Of a stretch of 64,000 nt of DNA, positions 35,801 through 50,900 are shown in pieces. Origin of the DNA: Archilochus colubris (Eukaryota > Chordata > Aves > Apodiformes > Trochilidae). The notes beneath the pieces were generated by a model. That model had not been told where the DNA came from. It was given only the letters and a program-made list of their open reading frames with translations, and did not search any database. Within the stretch, counting starts at the first letter, position 1; each line of letters starts with the position of its first letter. Position numbers and translations under genes: made by a program. The stretch lies in NCBI GenBank assembly GCA_023079485.1, contig CM041091.1, positions 32,944,146 to 33,008,145 of the forward strand, read 5' to 3'.

Positions 35801-38800
35801 AGCATTTCTAGCACCTGTCACACTCAGTGGAAAGGAACCCAGAAGGAATCATCACGGTCTGGGGAGCAGCTCCTTCTGCTTGTTTGCACCCTGCCATTTC
35901 CTGACTTCACCTGCACCATCCCTGTGGAGGGCAATCCCTCTTCCCAGCTCTCTCACACTTTTATCTCCATCTGCTGCATTTTCCTTTGTTCTCTTCTTCT
36001 TCAACCAGAGCTCTTCAAAAACTTTTCACCTCCTTATTGCTTTTCTTCCAACCTTTTTCATCGAGCTTTATCCTCCATCAGTTTGGGAAGGGGCAGGACA
36101 AAGCTGCACACCCAGGCTGGGATGCTGCAGATTTATGGAGGCCTCCTGGTGCTTTGTTTTGGTTTCCTATTTCTCCCCCAGTAATTTCTAACAGCCTATT
36201 TACCTTTTAGACCGCTCTCAAGCACTGATCTGACATTTTCATAAGATTATTTATTGTCATATGAAGTCTTGTTCCTCTATGGCCAGAGTTAGCTCAGAGT
36301 CCATCATCTTGTATGTGGTATTTGGAATGTGCCTCACTCCCTACTGAAGCCCATTTTTCAGCTTAATGCCCAGCCCAGCTGTCTCAGAGGGTTCCTCTGC
36401 AGTTCTTCACAGCCAGTTTTCCTCTCCACCATCCCAATATTATCACCAAACTCAAGACTATTCCTCTTCCCAGGTTGTTTATGGACACGCAGAACTGTGC
36501 AGTGCCTAGGACACATTTCATGGATACATCACAGCACATCTCCTTCCACTGCATAAAATGGATGATTTATACCTGGTTGTATTTCCTATCATTTAACTCC
36601 ATTTTTACCCATGCAATATTCTCTCATCCTACTGCTGCTGAGTCTCCTAAAGAGGCTTTGGGGAAAGGTTTGGGTCTGCAGCCTCTCTGGACTCCTAACA
36701 GGCTGCAAGAATGGCATTGTCCCTCCCCATCCACTTGTTAAGTCCCCCAGACACTCTGGCAGGTTTGTAGGACAAGATTTCCTGGCCCAAAAGCTGTATC
36801 CTTGTCCTGGAATCTCACAGCCACTCAGGCACTAGCTCTTAATTAAATTTTCAAGTAATTTGCTTGACTTCTGATTTATCTATTTGTAGTTTTTTCATCC
36901 CCCTTCCACCCCATTGCAGAATTGGTCACATTTGTCCCCTATCATTTCTCAGGGACCATGGATTTCTTTCTCATTTTTCCTTCTTCTATCTTCCCACACG
37001 TAACCTGCATCAACCCTCCTTCCAGAGACACTGTGGCTTGTCAGACATTTTTGATAATAAAATCCAAAATCAAAGTCAGAGCTTGGCTGGTAATATCACC
37101 CTTGGTCAGGTCTTATCCTCTTGGCTCATGGGACCAAGCACCCATCATCCTCCAGAAGATGTCCTGATGCTCCTGAGGTGTGGATGGAGGTGGTGAAACC
37201 TGCATTAGTGTTTCCAGATTTGTCTGAAAGGTGGGATATCTAATAGTTTCCTTAAAGGCAAAGCATCCCTAACCAACCACCTACATCTGCACATTCAGAT
37301 GATATTTAATTGATATTGATATTTAATTCTGCTCCCTGAGAAAAAACAACCTGACCATGTTACTGTGCAGCTTCCCATGCCAATAAAATATTGCAAGGCT
37401 GCTGACAGATCTCAGCTGCTATGAATGTCTGGGCAGTGAATTACTGGCTAATTTAATGGCTTTTCTGGTACCACTCAGATTATAGAGGTAAATTCCAAAT
37501 TAACTTTGTTGAGCCCGAGCTGCAGTTTTTCAATAGAATTAAAAAGGCAAAACATAGAAATAAGAGGCAAATCAAGTCAGTGCTTGCCAGCGCTGAGTGG
37601 CTTTGACTTGAAAAGGTATTGCTAACATTCAAAAGTGAAAATGAGAAAGATAACTGGGTTAGAAAGACATTTGCAAGCTGCTTGCACTCTATTGTCTTTA
37701 AACAAGAAGATAAGGCTGCTTCCTCCAACCTTGTTACCCTGAAGAATGAGTGAACTGTCAGGAAAGCCTTATGGCTGGTGTAAATCCAGCCCCCTGCTCA
37801 GACAGGATACAGCAAGATCTTGCTCTTTTAACTGCCCCCATCTATTTTGTCTGCAGAACCCTATTTATCACAGGAAACAAACTCTCATCTGCTGACGTAT
37901 TGAATTCAGATAATCTGAGAGAAGTTCAACAGAGCTGATGAGCAGGGGAAGCCAAAGGGATAAGGATGTTGGCTTGGGTATTATTTGACCCCCAGGTTTT
38001 GCCTATCTCCTCCTGATCTGGGCAGTCCTCTTGACACTGTCACTAAACCAAATGGAATAATCTTTGAAGTGGCAGCAATCTGTCTGGGAGGCAGTAAAGG
38101 TGATTTCTGTTAGTAAGGTAATTACTAGCAGCAAAAAAAAAAAAATAAAATCTGGTAGTGAAGAAAGGAAAGGCCTTGTGCTTGAAAACTGAACCTGGCT
38201 GCAGTGAAACAATATTATGTTTACACAACTGTTTAGATTTAGGTCTAGATTTAGATTTAGTTTTGTGTCTAGATTTAGACCTAGATCTAAGTGTAAATTA
38301 TATATTTATGCATTTGCATATCTACATATTTATATATTTATATCTATATGTGAATGGCTTCTCATACACGGAAATAAACCCTCAATTGACGCAGGGTATC
38401 TTGAGAAATTTCAGCAGTGCTAAAAAAATCCTTTGGAGTTTAGCTAATTATCTATCATCTAAACGAATTCCTGCTGTCAGGAGCATGTTGGACAAGTCCT
38501 GAGAGGGTTTGTTCTCTCCTGGAGAACCCAACATTCTCTTAAATCAAGCCCTGCCTGAACGTCCGCAACCCAAACACAAGTCAAGCAGAAACTCCCCACC
38601 TTCCTGAGGACTGGGAGGTTTAAGCTGCTAAAAGAAGCTGTGAAGGGAGAGTTTTGTTCTACACCAAGCAGTGTTCAGCATCCCAAAGCAATTCTGATTT
38701 TGTCTTTACTGGTAAAAACCTGTGGGCAGGAGGAGGTGAGCAGCGATTCCCGGGTGGGCTCTTACATCGGGCTCCCCGCAGTCGCACTCCTCCCCATCTT

Positions 38801-41800
38801 CCACGTAGCCATTCCCACACTTCTGCCCACCAAAGGACTCCTTGACTTCAGGCAAGTTGAAAAGACACATTCCCACTCCTTTTTCCAGGCTGTTTTCCAG
38901 GTCCTTTCTACTGCAGCTACTGAATACCATGGGAAATGGATAGCTAGAAGAGAAACACATGGAGACAAAAGAACAGAGGGAGCATTATCAGATGAAAACA
39001 TCTCTCTCCTGTCAAGCTGGTGACCTTTCAGCACATCTGTGCACTAACAAGAAAATTGTGTTCACTTTTTTTTTAACCCTTTAGCATAGGCAGCAATTCC
39101 CCATGAAATTGTGCCCAAGATACTTCCTAATTTCTGACTATGAGTAAGGAATTTTCTACCCTTTTCACTTGTCTTTATAGCTGCTGTTAAGGGTTGGAAG
39201 TGTTCCCATTTGGAATGACTTTAAACTGGAAGAAGGGAGATTTAGATTTGATGTGAGGAAGAAATTCTTTGGTGTGAGGGTGCTGAGCCCCAGTCCCAGG
39301 TTTCCCAGAGAAGCTGTGGCTGCCCCATCCCTGGCAGTGTCTCAGCCCAGGTTGGATGGGGCTTGGAGCACCCTGGGCTGTGGGAGGTGTCCCTGACCAT
39401 GGCAGGGGGGTGGCACTGGATGAGCTTTAAGGTCCCTTCCAACCCAAACCATCCAATGGCTTTGTGATGGTTCCATGAATCCCTCTTTTGCATAGGTAGT
39501 TACTGAGCAAATTTTGATCATGAGCCTAAAGAAACACTGGGCTTGCAAGGAGGATTCCCTCACTTACAGGGCTGCAAACCACTCTAATCCTTCTTGGAAA
39601 ATTCAGCCTCAAATAGCAAGTTCATTCACCTTGCTCTGCAGCATGGCAAACATCCTGCTCTTTCCAGGAAAAAAAAAGAAAAAAAAAAACCCAAACCAAA
39701 CCAAACAAACAAAAGACCCAAAAAAACCCCAAAAAACAACCAACAAAAAAAACCCCAAAACAAAACAATCAAAAAAAAAAAAAAAAACCACAAAAGAAAC
39801 CCCCCAAGCTACTTGACAAGAACCTGCTTCTGCAATTCATCAAAGTCAAGCTTAAGAGCTGCATGATTAAAGCCAATACAGTTTTTAGATCAGGATGACC
39901 CCAAAGACCCTACAGAAATCCCCATACAGCACAAGGAGCAGGATTTGTTCCTGCCAGGCAGGCACACAACACCTTTGGTTTCTTTTTCAGAACACATGGG
40001 CAATGTTACCAAAATGCAGCACAAACACCACCAGGGGATTTTAGCTTTCCTGTTGGAGGACTGAATTCCATTCCCACTGAGTTTAATTCCCAGGGAGGGG
40101 CAGATGGACCTGGCCATCAAGCTCCCATCCTGAAGTCCCCTTGTCCCTTCTCAGCACTGGGATGTGCCCATGGTTACATGGAGCCTGGAGCACAACCAGG
40201 TCATCAAACACCATTTTCCTTCAGATTTGGTGCCCTGGTCACTGCCAGAATGTGGTCCAGAAGTAAAATGCAGGCTCAGGGTAGCACAAGGAGCCACCCT
40301 GGGCTTTGGTCACCATGGGCCTTCTGTCCCTCACGTGTTAGGGGACAATTTTTCCAGGCAAGTGAGATAGATAAAGGATGAAAATTCTGCACTGCTGAGC
40401 TTCAGACCTCAATGAAGCCACTGTTGTTCCTAAAATCCTGAAATGAAAAGCTTCCTTTGTGGGCAGTGGTGCCTATGGGTATCAGAAAGGGATTATTTCT
40501 CTTAACAAAAAGAAATGTTTGACAATTACAAAAGCAATAGAGCTGCTTCTGCTGACATAAAGAGGTTAATTAGGATCTTCTAGAAAGGTTATGGTACTTT
40601 ACTGGACTGAATTTATTTTGTGCCTATTTGAAACTAACTCTTTTGCAGTGAAACAGCCAACTCTTTGGAAAAGAAGCTACACATGGCTCTGAAGAAGAAA
40701 ATAATTTCTGTGCATCACTATAGGGCTCATGTAGTTAAATTAAACAGTTCTGTGGTTCACTGACATATGACTTCAGAAAGTTAATAGGCATCTCACCGCT
40801 TAAAAACCAGGATATTATGGAAAATATCAATGCTCAGGCAAGATGACAGAGTCTAAGAGAAATAAATTTCAGAATAGCAAGAGGTAGGAGGCAGGCTGCT
40901 CACAGCAGCTCTGAGCCCCAAGGGAGAACAGGGAAGGTACATGAGTAATGGAACAGAAAATAAAGGCACTTGGGAAACCTCCTACTGACCATTTTATATT
41001 GAGCAATCAGAGATGTTCTTAACAGGACATGACAAATTCCTTTTCAACACTTGGTTTGATTAGAGAAAAAAAAAAAAACAACTCCACGAAAATTTTTGAC
41101 CATGACTTTGAAGACGTGGATGGATGTACAGTGCTGTCAGACCAGGAAAAAAAGCAAGAAATCCAGGCTGACCTGACTGATAAATCCTGCAAAACATACA
41201 TGAGTGCTTGATCAGACATGAGCCTCACATCAAAGTGTGAATAAATGAAAAGTGCAGCATCCAGGCAAGATCCTTCACTTCCGTGACAGATTTTCTTTGC
41301 TATCCACTGTGAGGCAGACAGGGAGACCCAGAGACCTTGCACAGACTGCAATCAATTTGGGAACACAAATAATGCACTTTTCCCTGGGCCATATGTCTCA
41401 GCCACACACGGAGCATGGGAACAGCTCTCCAGTCAAAACTATGGATATCCTAAAGCTGTTCCTTTGTACCCAAAAAATGCTCAGCTTCGTTTGCAGGAAT
41501 GAGAGCTCTTTCTGTCCATCACCAGGAGAACAGAATCCTTACTCTCTACCAGAGGTGAAATAATGTCATCGGTAATGAATGAGGTTTCTGTTTCCCCCCA
41601 GAGGAACTTCAAGCTGTTTCCTATTTTGAGCTATGAGATCCATTCATCTTCTGCCTTTTCCTGCTCTTGACGCCCATTTCCTCAGCTGACATCAGTGCAG
41701 CACATGTTACTTGATGACATTGTCTGAAAATACTTTTTTTTTACCCAGTCCACTGAAAATGTAGCAAACCCAATGAGTGGGAGCAGAGAGCAACTGAGGG

Positions 41801-44800
41801 GTAACCACCCCATGCAAGGGAATATCCCACATGGTTAGGGTTTCATTAGAAACATCATTGATCTTTAATCCTGTCATGCCCTGACACAAAACCATTTTTG
41901 ATTTAAAAAAAAAAAAAAAAGGAATCCTATGTAACAGCCCCAGCATCTGATCATTGTGATTTTAGGCTACGTTTTGGCTGTCTTTGAAATTTTGAAGCTA
42001 TTTCATCAGAAAGCCCTGGAAGATGGGAAGGGAAGCCATAGGGAGCAGATGTCAGGAGCACAGGACATGATGCTGAAGTGAATCTGGAGCTTGTGAAAAA
42101 GGGCAAAGTAATGGTCATGACAAATTCCCAGCCTCCTTCATCTCCTGAGCTAATTGACATCATTCTCTCCCACTAAAAAACCATCTTTCTTGGTTTCAGC
42201 CTTCTCCACCTCTTCAAAATAACTTTTTATGGTCTCCTGACAGATATGAGCCTACCAGAATGAAACTGAATTTGGTTTTAGATGACATTGTCTGAAGCTT
42301 CAGGTATTCTGTACAGGGTGTATGTTAATGAGTTGGTAACCATAAAGAACCTCACCAAATTAGGTAATAAAGCACAAGAGATAATCTCTTTTTTCTTTGC
42401 TATTGAGAGGTGTTCAAATGCTACAGGTGCCTTCCTGCATTGAGTTCTATCACCATCACACATCATTCCCTATGCCTCGTGTAGGGATAGCAACTGCTTC
42501 AAATTAGATAAGTGATATAGTATGGAAAGACTTCTTAATCTATTATTTAAACAATCTCTTCATTTGTAAGTAAGTTTTGAGATAGAAAGACACAAGTGCA
42601 GTTCTCAAGTAGATCCCAAAAGGTATCTGCAGGTCTCTCCCAGCCAACCCTCTTGCAAATGGTAACCACCCAGGACACTTGGGACAAGAAGGCAAAGCAG
42701 AGGACTCTTTGGACTCCTTGAAGATGTGTACACCCTTGAAAACACCACATGATAGTGTGTCCAGTTCTGGGCCCCTCAGCCCCTCAGGAAGGAGATTGAG
42801 GTGCTGGAGCAGGTCCAAAGGAGGCAACTGGGCTGGTGAAGGGACTCGAGCACAGATCCTATGAGGAGAGGCTGAGGGAGCTGGGGGTGTTGAGGCTGGA
42901 GAAGAGGAGGCTCAGGGGAGACCTCATCACTCTCTCCAACTCCCTGAAAGGAGGTTGGAGCCAGGGGGGGGTTGGGCTCTTTTCCCAGGCAACTCTCAGC
43001 AAGACAAGAGGGCAGGGTCTCAAGTTGTGCCAGGGGAGGTTTAGGTTGGAGATTAGAAAGAATTTCTTTCTGGAGAGGGTGATCAGGCATTGGAATGGGC
43101 TGCCCAGGGAAGTAGTGGATTCTCCGTGTCTGGAGATATTTCCAAAGAGCCTGGATGTGGCACTGAGTGCCATGGGCTGGGAACCACAGGGGGAGTGGAT
43201 CAGGGGTTGGACTTAATGATCTCTGAGGTCCCTTCCAATCCAGCCAATTCTATGATTCTATGATTCTATGATACTATGATAGAGCTTCAGACAAGACACT
43301 GCTCCCAGAAGTGATGGGGGACACCATTTCAGCAGTGTTGGAGGGACTGAGCTACAAATGTAGAGTGGTTTTACAGAAAGTATTGAAACGGGATGTTTGC
43401 TTCCAAAGGCAGTAGATGTCTGACAACTCACTTGTTTTTCTAGCCTATTTTTCACTCTCTTGCTCATCTTTTAGAGTTTTAATCCCTAGAGCATCACTAA
43501 AGTAGAGCATGGAATTGGGCCATGCAGTTACACGTGACATCAAAGCTGTTGCTCTCTAAGTTCATGGTCAGTGATTTAAAAACAAGCTTAGATTTCCCCT
43601 ACAGTTTTTGCCATGTTCACTCCATGGTAGTTCTTTACTCTTCCAAACACACAACCATGACTATGTCCCACCAGTGGTTAATTTCATTGATGGGCTTCTT
43701 GAGCTCCAAGGAAATTTCCAGGGTTACTGACAAGGAAATCCTCCCAACAAATGCTGAAACTTCACACACTAATGCTTCAGGTTCCTTTCCATTTAGCCCC
43801 AGGATGCATTCAAAAATCATCTCACTTCAGATGTCTAGATTGGGTTGTCATAGCCCCAGCTGAGGCTTCACCTCCTCCATTACACTGAAGGTGAAAATTT
43901 AACCACCTGAGATACTCAAGAAGCCAAAGAACCCTGCATGGGGGCTTCAGGGCAGAGAGCAGCAGTGAAACAAGGAGCCAGATGGGTCAGGAAAACACTT
44001 TCTGCAAAGGAACACCACTTCATGGCTTTACCCAGTCTATACCATCATGGCTTGATGTTTCTGCAGCCACCAAATAGCCAAATAAAACATGATCAGCATT
44101 TACTTGTCCTTTGATAAATGTTTGGGCAGAGGAGGTGGTTCTGGTGGAGAAGCCTGTTGGGACTTTGCTGCCTGCACTGGGGGGTGAAGCAATGCTAACC
44201 CCATTTATCAACCCTGACAGGATTCTTGACTGGATGCTGGAGTTATCTGCGTTGCAAAAGCTCTCTGGGAATTGAACTCAGACAACTGCTCTTCCTGTTG
44301 GAAACCAGACAGCCAAGGAAAGTAGCTCTAATCAGCTTGAATTTGCCTCTGGCCCATCTTTTGCTCTGTTTCCTTTTAGACCGCTACCTCATTAATAAAA
44401 ATTTGCTGGATTGCTGGGAGTTCAGGTTTCACAATCTATGACTTAGAATTTTGAGGTTAATCCAATGCTGACTACAGTAAAAGGGAAAAAAAAAAAAAAA
44501 GCAACAGAGAGCAGAGGGAGGGATGAAGAGGACAGGGCAGGTCTGGTCCCAGGCTAAGGAGAAGCAGGGCAGCAGAACTGTGCTGCCAGCAAGGGAGGAA
44601 GCTCCAGACAAGAAGCCCAACCAAGGTGACATTGGTCACCCAGAACACAACATCCTCAGCACAGGACAAGCAAATAAAAATGATCCACCCTGTGGCTCAA
44701 AACACCTCCCTGAAGATCAGATTGCTGCTGATTCCTGCTCAGATAAAAGGCAGTGTTGGACTTGGTTTGGGTGGCCAGCCTGGAATGGTGGGGACACTGG

Positions 44801-47800
44801 GTTTGGTACTCAGTGTGATTTTACACTCAGCTTTTGGTTTAGGCACTTACATTCTGATTTCCTCCTTTGAAGAGCTTTGGAATTGTTCTTTCCATTTGGG
44901 AAACTGGAGGAACACTCACTTGAGAGTGCTTGGGTGAGGGAGCAGCAGCAAATCATTTTTCAGAAACCAAAGCAGAGCAAACAAAAGGGAATATCAAACC
45001 CGGACTGTAGTATAGAAAAATCAACCCAACATAGTTATTTATGGACATTTTCCCTTTTTCAATTAAAAGCTCCTGTCCTGAGTATCCTAAACACTCTCAT
45101 GACATGCTGCACCCTGAAGAACAAAAGGAGCAGACTTGGTCATTGTCCCTGCTGGTGGGACGGTGTGACCAGCTTGGTGTAAAACCTGACACACTGTGGA
45201 CACTTGGCCTCAGCAGATAGGTTTGGGTGCTAGAGAAACATGGCTGAGCCCTGCAAAAAGCTGGGAAGAGCATTTACCTGGGGGACAGGTTCATATTGAT
45301 TTCCCTTCTTCATTTAACATCTGTCCTACTTAGTCTCTTAATAAATCAGGACGCCAAGAGTTGCCAGCAGCATCATGGCTCCTTCTTTTCTCCCTTTTCT
45401 CTCTCTCTTTTGTTTTCCCCTTAGAAAATCCAGAAGTTATGTGTTATGCCTCCAAGTGAGGCATAACAGTGCTAGAAACCAGACAGCATTCCCCCAGCAT
45501 CTCCACTTTCCCAGCATGCACACAAGATAAGCCCTGAAAAAAACCCCAGCACCCCATATCCCATCAATCACCTCAGACAAATGGAAGAGGAATTCTTTTA
45601 ACGAAATTAAATCCTAAATATAAGATAATAATGAACCTTTTTCACAACTTGAACAAAGAAAATAAACTAATTAGCTCCAACCTTTCATGTTTTGTCACAT
45701 TCCAAGCTGTGAAGACAGAATGGATCCAGCCATGATCTAAGACTTAGAGATCCTTAGGTGAGCAAATTAAAGCTTTCACTCCTGGGTATAAAAGGCTCCT
45801 GAGAAAACTAAAGGAATCCATGGGTATCCTGATGAAATTCTGGCCTTATTGAAGTCCACAGAGCTTTCCTATCAATTTGGAGGGAGCCTGGATTTCACAT
45901 TTCAGCTGGTCAGCTGCCAGGAGAGCATCAATGACAAAGATGAAGCCAATTTCCATGCTAAGCCAGAAGAAGCCAGAAAGGGATCCCTAGGACACCAAAG
46001 TTATTTCATCTCTTTATTTTCGGTGACTTTACACTAAAATAGGTTCTTGCTTATCTTCCTTTCACCCGTGGGGCTGTGCCATTCAGTTTTAAAAAGCTGA
46101 AATGGAGCCTACCTGCATGTCTGCAGAAGAACCCCACAGTAAATGTGTCCTGGAATTTCTAATAGGCTTTGACAGCAGAAAAGAAAAAGAATGACTTTGC
46201 AGGAAAGCAATTGTTGGGTAAAATGGCCATCTTCCCTCTCTGAATTTTAAACATTTTCCACATCTATCCCAGGCACAAAAGACTCTGTGATTCCCATGAC
46301 AACTGTGGCAAATGCAGCTGGAGGCATCGTTTAATTACAGTGAATCAGAGAATCAGTGATTCCAAGTCAACATCAGTTCCATAAAGTGCTTCAGGACCTA
46401 GAGTACATGGTCAAAAAAGAAGCATTCATGTGACCTTTGAGAGTATGCCCTTTAAGGTATGTTTCCATTTCTACTCTGGGGATTTGGAATTCATTAACAG
46501 CAATTAAAAGTGGACACTGTGTGCTCAGCTCTGTGCGTGGCACTACAGCTTCATCCCTGCAGGTTGAAAAGTTGGGTTTGGTTTTCAGGGTTTTTTTGAT
46601 GAAAGAGAAAGCAAAGATAAAGGGAAATGTCTTTATATGATTTGTTCTCATGGGTCATGGCAACAGCAGGAGAAAAATGTCCCTGACAGAGCTGTATTTT
46701 CTATGGATATTACACCAGCAAGAGAAAGCACAGCTGAGCTCTCACACCCCAGCATCCAAGCTGGTAAAACTGTACCCAGGCTGGATACATCACATAGCAG
46801 CAACTTGTCCTTAAGTATCTGCTATAAATAATCACACCCGAAGTAAAATGTGTTTTCATTTGAGATGTAACCTCTCTCCTTGTCAGCTTCACTTCCAGAA
46901 AAATGCATGCTGTAAATCTCTGTGAGTTCTCCTCCAGAATACACCCAAAAAGCCAAATATTTTCATTTCTTGTGGCACCTCTATTAATGTAAAAGCCTAA
47001 AGTAAATTAAAAAGCAAAACCTCTTTTATTATTATCTGTTTTTAAAAGACCTTCTCTCCCCCTCTGGCTCTGTGTGCTAATTGCTAACAGTGACCCCAAC
47101 CTGTAAAGGACTGGGAGACGTGGGATGGATTTCAATGAATGCCACCAACTCCTCAATGCAGCTCTTATTTACTACAGCAATTAAATATATCTGTAATGTA
47201 TGGAAATTATTAACAAAGAGGAATGCCAAATGCACTGCAGGCATGAGGCTACTTGGAGTTAAGTGACTGACATAAATCTATTCTGTAATCTCCTGGCTGT
47301 TTCCTACTAAAGGAAAGACCAGAATGCAATGTGCTAAATTACTCAGGAATATGTTGCTTAAGTTATTTTATTTTAAAAAAAAAAAAAAAAAAGCAGCTCC
47401 ACTGCTGGCACAGCAGACCTAGCTGGGTCACCAGCAATTTATTACATCAGTATATCAAGTTTATTAAAAAAAGAAAAAGACAATGAAGAAGTCTGTCTTT
47501 GCACAGAGCTCAGCTCAGACTGGTTGGGAAACATAAACAGCTCCAGAGTTTAATTAGAAACTGTTTACATCTTAAAGATAATTTCATTTTCTTCAAATTG
47601 GACCAGAGGTAATTCCAGATAGTTCTGCTGACTCCACAGTTTGATGTCTCTGAGCTGCCAGACTGAAAAATGCAAAGTGAGGGCTGAAGAGCTGAACACA
47701 AACTGAGAGGGGTCAGGAAATCCTCTGCTCACCACTAATGCTTTGGTTATCTAATGTTTAACAGCTCTGCAGCTACAAGATGCTGGGAGATGTCTAGAAA

Positions 47801-47895
47801 GAAGAAAAGAAAACCAGTCAGCAAATCTAAGTGTCCTTTCCCACGCTGGGTTTCTGATTTCTGTCCCATTTCTAGTGTGACCTTTTGGCTCCTTT

Positions 47896-47927
<32 letters not shown>

Positions 47928-50900
47928 TTCTCTGTGAATTATTGGGATAAGTGGTTTTCACTTCAAGTTGGTTTGGTACCAGAGCCAAGCTGCTGTTTTC
48001 ATGGCATACCTGAGTGTCTGTTGTAGAGCTGGAAATCCCTGGAGCTTATTTGTTTCCATAGCTCTGTTCTGCAGACCCCAGGTCAGAGTTGGAATAGCCA
48101 AAATCAAGGTGACCTTACATCCTGCTTCCTTCAGATCATTTTTCAAACAGCAGAAATAGGATTGAAATTAATACTGGCTGCAGGAAATGACACATATGAC
48201 TAGTACTTCCCTAACTCATCCTTAAGAGTTTTTAAATAGGTTTTATTTATTTAACCACATCTTTGTAATGCAGTTAAGTATAATTTTTTACCTATGGCAG
48301 TTTAAAACCAAACATCACGCAAGAGCAAAGAGCCAAAACCTTTGAGAGCCAACCCAGCTCAGCAATACACTTCTCCAGGAGACACCAGCCACCCATTTAT
48401 CATGCAAATATTTATTTATGCATTATAAAGTCAGCATCACTCTTGCTCGTTCTCTTCTGATGTGCAATCCTACAGCTCATTAATGGCAGGGGGTGGTACA
48501 GGAGGGAAGAAAAGACCTTCAGCAGCATCAAAGGACATCAGCAGCTGGGTAAAACCCTGTAATGCTGGGGTGCTGCTCCCCCAGATGGGGCTGAAGGCAG
48601 GAGAAGCTGCTGAGCATCTCCTCACCTAAACCCAATCCTGCTGCTCACAGTTACCCCAGCCAATTTCTGCACCCAAATCCATATTTGATGGTGTGGGTGC
48701 AACAGGAGGGACTTCATCTGACACCTCCCACAGATAGGAAAAGAAAGGGGGTGTGGGCAGTAGGATAAACCTGGAGGAAAATCTTTTACCATAGCCAGGT
48801 GCAAAGGGAATTGGAGGAGAGAGCACAGAGCAGCACTTCCCTGGGGCACAGTGAAAACCTGCTCCTGGCCAGGGGAGTGAAAAGAGAGATGAAAGAAATG
48901 GCTCTACCCTAGGAGCCTGCCTGGCATCTCCATTAGCCATGGGCTAACATCACCCTGGCAAGAGTCATCTGCTTCTGCAGGAAGCCAAGGCAAGAAGCTT
49001 CCATCCTAGCAAGGGCTCTGCAAAGGGATGGGGAGCACAGGAGGGGCAGCACCAGCAGGAAAGTGGGAAAACAAGCTCTCCTTAGGGGGTTCCTGGGCTC
49101 TTCTTAACATCCAAGCTAGGGGGGAAAATGGGAAAGCATCAAGGAGAACTTTCTGTTGGAGGGAAGGAAGATGTTTACAGTGTGGCTTGGCTGCCCTGGT
49201 GACAAGGGAGTTGTGTGTCCCCTACAGATAAACCAGAGGAGGCTCTTGCTGGCAAGGACACAGAGATGTGGGTGAGGGGAGGTATCAGCCCTTGGGTTTA
49301 CAGAAGGTTGACTGTCAACATTTTGCTTCCCTTAAGGCTGGCAAGAAATTTCAATCAGGCATCAACTCCAAAGCTTTCAACTACTCTGGGGGAACTCACC
49401 CAATAACATCCCTCTAGAGATACCTCTGCTCCATTTTGATGAAGGAGCACTCAAAAAGCACATTTTTAAAATGACAAATAAATAAGTGTTGCTCGTTGGC
49501 AGGATTTACTCCATGCTTTGTGCTAAATTCTGCTTCTCATTGCAGTGGTACAAATCTCAACCAATGCCTTGGGTTTCACCAGACCTCTTCCATATTTCTC
49601 CAGTTGTCAGGAAGAATATTTTCACTCCTGAGAGTGAAAAGTCCAGGGAGATACTAGGAAAACCAGAAATGCTGAAACAGCCTCATTGCCCCACTAAGTC
49701 TCTTAATTTTGATGTATTGTGATATCAGTAAAAAGATTTGCAAATCTCTTTCAGACTCCTTATAATCTTCTTTTTGACTTGGAACAGTCTGTGGTCAGAA
49801 CAATCTATAAGAACTGGAGGAGTTATCAATAAAAAATGCACATAAAAAAGGGAATAACATCTTAGTATGCAGTATTTCCTTATTGATACTATTTTTACAG
49901 CAAAACCCCAAACTTCTAAAGTGGGATTGCTGTGATTTCCAGAGCAGATAATCCAATCTCTAAAAATGACTGGAATGCCACAAGTCTGGGGTTTTATAGG
50001 CTTGATTCCATGCTATATAAAATATATTTTGCTGAAGTAGTGGCTCTTTAAGGCATTTGTAACTCACACAAGTGGTACACAGCTTGCTGGTACCTTTCAA
50101 GAATAAAAGCTATAGGAAGCTCATTAAAGGATAGATCCAAGAGAGCTTAAATTCCACACTGATCCCTGGAGATTTTTTTGTTTTTTTCTACCAAGAAGTA
50201 ATTTCCAAGACCTCTTCAAAGACTGAAACATAAGAACTGAAAGAAATGGCAATAATTAATGAAATCACTTTTAAGTAAAAAGCCTTAAACCCTTCCCTTC
50301 CCTGCACAGCCACACAAATGACTCCAAAGTTCAGTTTACAGAGACCTTCCTGTTATAACCCAGATATTTCCTATTCTTTTTAGAGATCAGACAAGGACTT
50401 CTCAGGGGCTTGTACTTTTTACACTAACTTCAGGCCAAAGATTATTTTTTTGTGTGTCTTGCACTTGTTAAATTTACCTTAAACCACCAGAAATTCCAAG
50501 AGCCCAGGGTGAGTGCCTATGAGCATGCTGAGAGCAAGCTGTCTCTCTGAACCTGAGTGGCTTTCCTGGGATTCTCTTTGGGTTTTTTTCTTATTCTAAG
50601 AATGTTTTTCGGGTAGGGAATATTCATTTGGTCTTCCCTTAATGGAAATGTACTTCCAGAGCCAAAAACTCTTCAGTGCTCCTTGACTAATGGTGCTCAG
50701 AGGGAATACTACTAATTGGTCAGATGTTGGGTAAATATTCAAAAGTGTTAATATTCAGTTTGCAAAATGCACTTTGCTTCAAGGCTTGAAGAATTCTCCT
50801 GGAATACCTATTGCAGATTGACAGCACAGTACGAAGGTAAAGCCCAAGGCTTTAAACCTGATGTTAAAATTTCCATTTATGAACCAATAATCACTGCAAA

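Noticed and set aside
42836..43216. 126-codon plus-strand frame ending in [25 protein letters not shown] text
   Set aside because: This phrase is the well-known translation of CR1 3' sequence and occurs in other CR1 copies; it is not a host gene.
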